Shown: piece by piece, positions 61,209-64,000 of the stretch | Layout of the letters: every line of letters starts with the position of its first letter | Numbering within the stretch: the stretch's first letter is position 1 | Assembly: GCA_017640505.1 (NCBI GenBank) | Contig: JAEPQO010000001.1 | Span: 1,628,625 to 1,692,624, forward strand | Direction: 5' to 3' | DNA length: 64,000 nucleotides | Source of the DNA: Rhodospirillales bacterium | GTDB lineage: Bacteria; Pseudomonadota; Alphaproteobacteria; Rhodospirillales; Casp-alpha2 | Made by a program: the position numbers and the translations under genes | Notes under the pieces: model-generated | What the model was told of the DNA's origin: nothing | Databases searched by the model: none | Seen by the model: the letters and a program-made list of their open reading frames with translations, nothing else

Positions 61209-62449
61209 TAAATATCTGCTCGTGGTTGCGTCGATCGCGTGATTTCGAAACGGTAGTAACTAGGCGAAAAATGACACTTGTAGGTATGGCCACCGCCGTC
61301 GATCTCGATATCGACATTCCAGATTCAGTTTCAGGCTCTTGGCTGGAAGATATTAGATCTGCCGGCTCAGCCGCAGTGCTTCGGGACCGCTTGGCGCAAC
61401 GCTTTCCGGTACTGGCAGACGGCCGTTTTCAGCGCATGATAATTCTCGGCGCTGCCGGCGAAGGCGAGCGCCTGGCGAACATCGCAGCCGGGCTTGGGAT
61501 CCAGGTCGTTGCCATCGCCGACGATAATCCTGCGCGATTATCCACGAGCGTGGCCGGTGTGACGGTTCAACCGACTGCTGACTTAGCAAAATTCGATCTC
61601 GACATACCAGTCATTATTGCCTCTCACCGTCCACTGCAGTCGGTACAACGGCTTCGCGCGATGGGGTTTGAGACGGTGGCAATCTTTGCGACCTTGCAAA
61701 TACTCTCTCCGGAGAGGTTCCCGCCGCATATGTTCTACGACGGTTGGTTGGAAGACTTGGCCGACAATACGGACGAGTACACCCGACTATTCGAAAGTTT
61801 GGACGAAACCTCACAGATGCATTTGCAGGCGATTCTCGGGTTTCGCCAAACGACCGAAATCGGGGCGATCGCCCCCGTTATCGATTGGGATGTTTATGAG
61901 CCGAAGGGACTATTGTCGTTCGGCAAGGATGAGGTCTATGTCGATGCCGGGACGTTCGATGGCGACTCAATTCGTTTGTTTATCGATCGAATGGGGGGCG
62001 CCTTTGAACGGGTTATCGGCTTTGAGCCGGATCCGAAGACGTATGAACAATTAAAGGAAAACTTCCGCACGGATGATCGGGTCGAGTGCGTGAACAAGGG
62101 GTTGTACAACTGCTCCGGAACAATGCGGTTCGTCAATGATGCCAGCCGTGGCGCCATTCTGATTGACGACGGGGGACTAGAGGTCGAAGTGACATCACTC
62201 GACGATTACCTCAATGGCGACCGAGTGACGTACATAAAGATGAATATCGAGGGGGCTGAATTGGCTGCGCTGGAAGGTGCGCGGCAGTCGATCGAGAAAT
62301 GGGCGCCGAAATTGGCAATATCCGGGTATCATCGTCCTTCTGACCTGTGGCGGGTGCCGCAACTTATCAAGCAAATATGGCCCGGCTACGAATTAGCACT
62401 GCGACAACAAGATGCAGGCGTTATTGAAACCGTCGTTTATGCGCATTGA
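61205..62449 (+). CDS. FkbM-family methyltransferase with an N-terminal nucleotide-binding-like domain
   Basis: 414 aa from a GTG overlapping the previous stop by 4 nt. Residues about 75-160 (MIILGAAGEGERLANIAAGLGIQVVAIADDNP) form a Rossmann-like domain of unknown role. The C-terminal half (about 235-414) is FkbM: VYVDAGTFDGDS, RVIGFEPDPKTYEQL, IKMNIEGAELAALEGA and LAISGYHRPSDL. O-methylation of a sugar hydroxyl is expected. An in-frame ATG at 61271 with AGGCG upstream is an alternative start. Confidence 0.85.
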   Translation: MINICSWLRRSRDFETVVTRRKMTLVGMATAVDLDIDIPDSVSGSWLEDIRSAGSAAVLRDRLAQRFPVLADGRFQRMIILGAAGEGERLANIAAGLGIQVVAIADDNPARLSTSVAGVTVQPTADLAKFDLDIPVIIASHRPLQSVQRLRAMGFETVAIFATLQILSPERFPPHMFYDGWLEDLADNTDEYTRLFESLDETSQMHLQAILGFRQTTEIGAIAPVIDWDVYEPKGLLSFGKDEVYVDAGTFDGDSIRLFIDRMGGAFERVIGFEPDPKTYEQLKENFRTDDRVECVNKGLYNCSGTMRFVNDASRGAILIDDGGLEVEVTSLDDYLNGDRVTYIKMNIEGAELAALEGARQSIEKWAPKLAISGYHRPSDLWRVPQLIKQIWPGYELALRQQDAGVIETVVYAH

Positions 62450-62506
62450 GAACGAGCCACAGAGGCTTTTTTCTCAATCGTCACGTATAGTCTTGAAATT
62501 AGAATA

Positions 62507-63625
62507 GTGAGTAGGATTCTGGCATCTGTTTTCCGGTATTTGGCCATAATTCTTGGCTCAATTACGGTCGGATATGCTTGTTATCTCGTATACGACTTGA
62601 ACGTCCAGCCGCTACGAGATGACTTCAAGTACGACTCCATTGATATCGACAACCCACGTTTCATCGCCAACGATCAAAGCGGTTACGAAAACCGCCCAAA
62701 TATCATGATGGAGTTGGTTTCTACGGCCAGTATTGACGGTGAGACCTTCAACATACGGACACCGGTCCGACATGCCGGTGATGGCGCCCGTATCCCGATG
62801 AGCGGGCCGCTCGACGCCGCGAGTGAAGTTAAAGTCGTCGCAGTCGGTGGTTCGCAGACGTGGGGGCAGGGGGTTAAGGCCGAGCAGACATTTTCATCCG
62901 TTTTTGCATCCCATCTCAGTATACCCAACCGCAATTATGGCGTGTCTGGGAGTGGTGGCGCGAGTTCATATTTTATTTTGAAACAGAAACTTGCAAAAAT
63001 TTCACCGAAATATGTGCTGTACGGTTTTTGGGAAGATCACATGAACCGTAACTTAAGGTACTGCGCGAATAATAAGTTTCCCGTTTGCTCACCCCTCGCC
63101 TATGTATCCGGTACGCGCGAAAATGATTTCGTCCTGAACCCAGCCAAGAACTCGCAAGTACTTATTGAAGATCTTGGGGATTTTTTCAGGGATATGCAGC
63201 GTCGGCCATCTCTCATCGGCCTGCCAAAGGATATGTATTGGACGCACCGGCGCCTTCTGCGGCAATTGGATGAGGCGATCAATCCGCTCGCGTACGACAA
63301 AGCGCCGGTTGAGCGAAAAATAGCGGCATCTCAGTTCGTATTGAAGAACATGGCCGAGCTGACCCGTAAGGCAGGTGCCAGTTTAATCGTTGTTTACATT
63401 CCACTTTATTTTTCCGACACCATCGAGGCGGCGAATTCTGTATTCTTGAAAACCGCGAAGGAAAATAAGTTTGTGTTTGTCGACACAACGGAGGTCCTTC
63501 GGGATATGAAAGAAAAAAACGTTCCCGTCTTTATCGAAGGGGATGGGCACCTATCGGTTTCAGCCCATCGTGCAATTGCCAAAGAAATACTCTCACGGGT
63601 AGGAAGATCGGGGTCGGGCCGATGA
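62507..63625 (+). CDS. membrane-anchored SGNH-hydrolase-like protein
   Basis: 372 aa from a GTG. One N-terminal membrane segment (about 8-28) is followed by a periplasmic domain. VAVGGSQTWGQG (about 112-121) is an SGNH block I with Ser116; NYGVSGSG near 143 could be block II; and GDGHLSVSAHRAI near 345 is block V with its Asp and His. Such proteins act as O-acetylesterases or, in glycan loci, as acyl-transfer partners (AlgJ/AlgX-like). The exact role is unknown. It overlaps the next gene by 4 nt. Confidence 0.78.
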   Translation: MSRILASVFRYLAIILGSITVGYACYLVYDLNVQPLRDDFKYDSIDIDNPRFIANDQSGYENRPNIMMELVSTASIDGETFNIRTPVRHAGDGARIPMSGPLDAASEVKVVAVGGSQTWGQGVKAEQTFSSVFASHLSIPNRNYGVSGSGGASSYFILKQKLAKISPKYVLYGFWEDHMNRNLRYCANNKFPVCSPLAYVSGTRENDFVLNPAKNSQVLIEDLGDFFRDMQRRPSLIGLPKDMYWTHRRLLRQLDEAINPLAYDKAPVERKIAASQFVLKNMAELTRKAGASLIVVYIPLYFSDTIEAANSVFLKTAKENKFVFVDTTEVLRDMKEKNVPVFIEGDGHLSVSAHRAIAKEILSRVGRSGSGR

Positions 63626-64000
63626 TCGAGAACAAACCCTTTTATCTACTGGTTGTGTTCTGGGGGGAACAGCACCGGCGTCTATTCTTGGATTTGGCGC
63701 TGTCGTCACTGTTGGCGGATCAGAATATACCGGCCCTTAACAATTCGGTTCGCAAAAACCGACTTTTGATCGCTACGACCAAAGAGGATTGGGACGCTCT
63801 GAAAGGTGATCCGATTTTCCGGAAAGCGGAACGTGTAATCACGCCTGAATTCATCGAGCTCCTCTATCAGAATGATGCCGATAACAAGATGCTCAAGATG
63901 TCGGCGGGGCACAAAGCTCTGACTGATCGGGCGTTTCGCGACGATGCTTGGGGCGTCCATCTTTGCCCGGATGTGATTTACTCGAATGGTTCGATGAAAT
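63622..64000 (+). CDS. unidentified protein, C-terminus cut by window edge
   Basis: At least 126 residues from an ATG overlapping the SGNH gene (ATGA) to the right edge with no stop. The N-terminus FYLLVVFWGEQHRRLFLDLALSS and the segment HLCPDVIYSNGSM resemble the start of a glycosyltransferase-like domain, but I do not recognise the family. Its coupling to the SGNH gene places it in the glycan locus. Confidence 0.6.
   Translation, partial: MIENKPFYLLVVFWGEQHRRLFLDLALSSLLADQNIPALNNSVRKNRLLIATTKEDWDALKGDPIFRKAERVITPEFIELLYQNDADNKMLKMSAGHKALTDRAFRDDAWGVHLCPDVIYSNGSMK

Larger units (their letters stand above)
33397..64000. other. surface-glycan biosynthesis locus (continues beyond right edge)
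   Basis: Two divergent arms meet at 39782-40000. The minus arm (33397-39781) carries asnB, heparinase II/III, SxtJ-like, DUF5989 and carbamoyltransferase genes. The plus arm (40001 to the edge) carries about 22 sugar-nucleotide, transferase and modification genes, many overlapping by 1 or 4 nt. No polymerase, flippase or export gene is seen up to 64000, so those probably lie further right. The plus arm looks less GC-rich than the housekeeping half, consistent with horizontal exchange. Grouping as one locus is inference from content and continuity. Confidence 0.8.

Overview
The window reads as a high-GC alphaproteobacterial chromosome, most likely from a Rhodospirillales-type lineage. This rests on gene content (ppx-rlmE-guaB-rsmB run, gatCAB operon, SufE, HspQ, bifunctional MnmC, an alphaproteobacterial-type PyrC next to PyrB, and a cereblon/CULT protein like the one known from Magnetospirillum). 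It is inference; no 16S or other rRNA is present. I saw no tRNA, rRNA, CRISPR array, insertion sequence, prophage or origin. No gene-free stretch exceeds 300 bases; the longest are 39782-40000 (219 nt) and 382-576 (195 nt).

Region 1 (1-12 kb) is housekeeping. A partial Nudix hydrolase on the left edge diverges from a PiT phosphate transporter. Then come Ppx/GppA, RlmE, GuaB and RsmB on the plus strand. Next are a Gly-rich protein of unknown function, a TerB-like protein, an MscS channel, a YbjQ-family protein and an alpha/beta hydrolase.

Region 2 (11-20 kb) is a long minus-strand run. In transcription order it is pyrB, a degenerate pyrC, plsY, a CULT-domain protein, a SelW-like Rdx protein, a cupin, a D-aminoacylase-type amidohydrolase, a DUF1932-type oxidoreductase, a TauE/SafE permease and a CobC-like decarboxylase.

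Region 3 (19.7-33.4 kb) holds a sulfotransferase, an AEC permease, RuvX and an SH3 protein. It continues with gatC-gatA-GNAT-gatB, a GDP-fucose synthase homologue, MnmC, SufE, HspQ, a PilZ protein and ArgE. ArgE is divergent from an M20 homologue that has lost most catalytic residues.

Region 4 (33.4 kb to the right edge) is one large surface-glycan locus in two divergent arms. The minus-strand arm is asnB, heparinase II/III, SxtJ-like, DUF5989 and carbamoyltransferase. The plus-strand arm has about 22 genes, often overlapping by 1 or 4 nt, and looks less GC-rich. It encodes a WbuC-like cupin, a GmhA-like SIS isomerase, a GmhB-like phosphatase, a two-subunit transketolase, a glycosyltransferase, a second asparagine synthase, a transaldolase and several SDR epimerases. 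It also has a nucleotidyltransferase-kinase fusion with the domain order reversed relative to HldE, a Cys-less nucleotide-sugar dehydrogenase homologue, methyltransferases, a DegT aminotransferase and a radical SAM/SPASM enzyme. A second carbamoyltransferase, an AAC(3)-fold acetyltransferase and an SGNH protein follow.

The most interesting reading is that the plus arm makes its own sedoheptulose-7-phosphate or a C8 analogue by transketolase/transaldolase. It would then turn this into an activated heptose or octose (isomerase, kinase, phosphatase, nucleotidyltransferase) that is oxidised, aminated, acylated, methylated, carbamoylated and possibly amidated. The individual families are recognisable; the overall product and the octose idea are inference.
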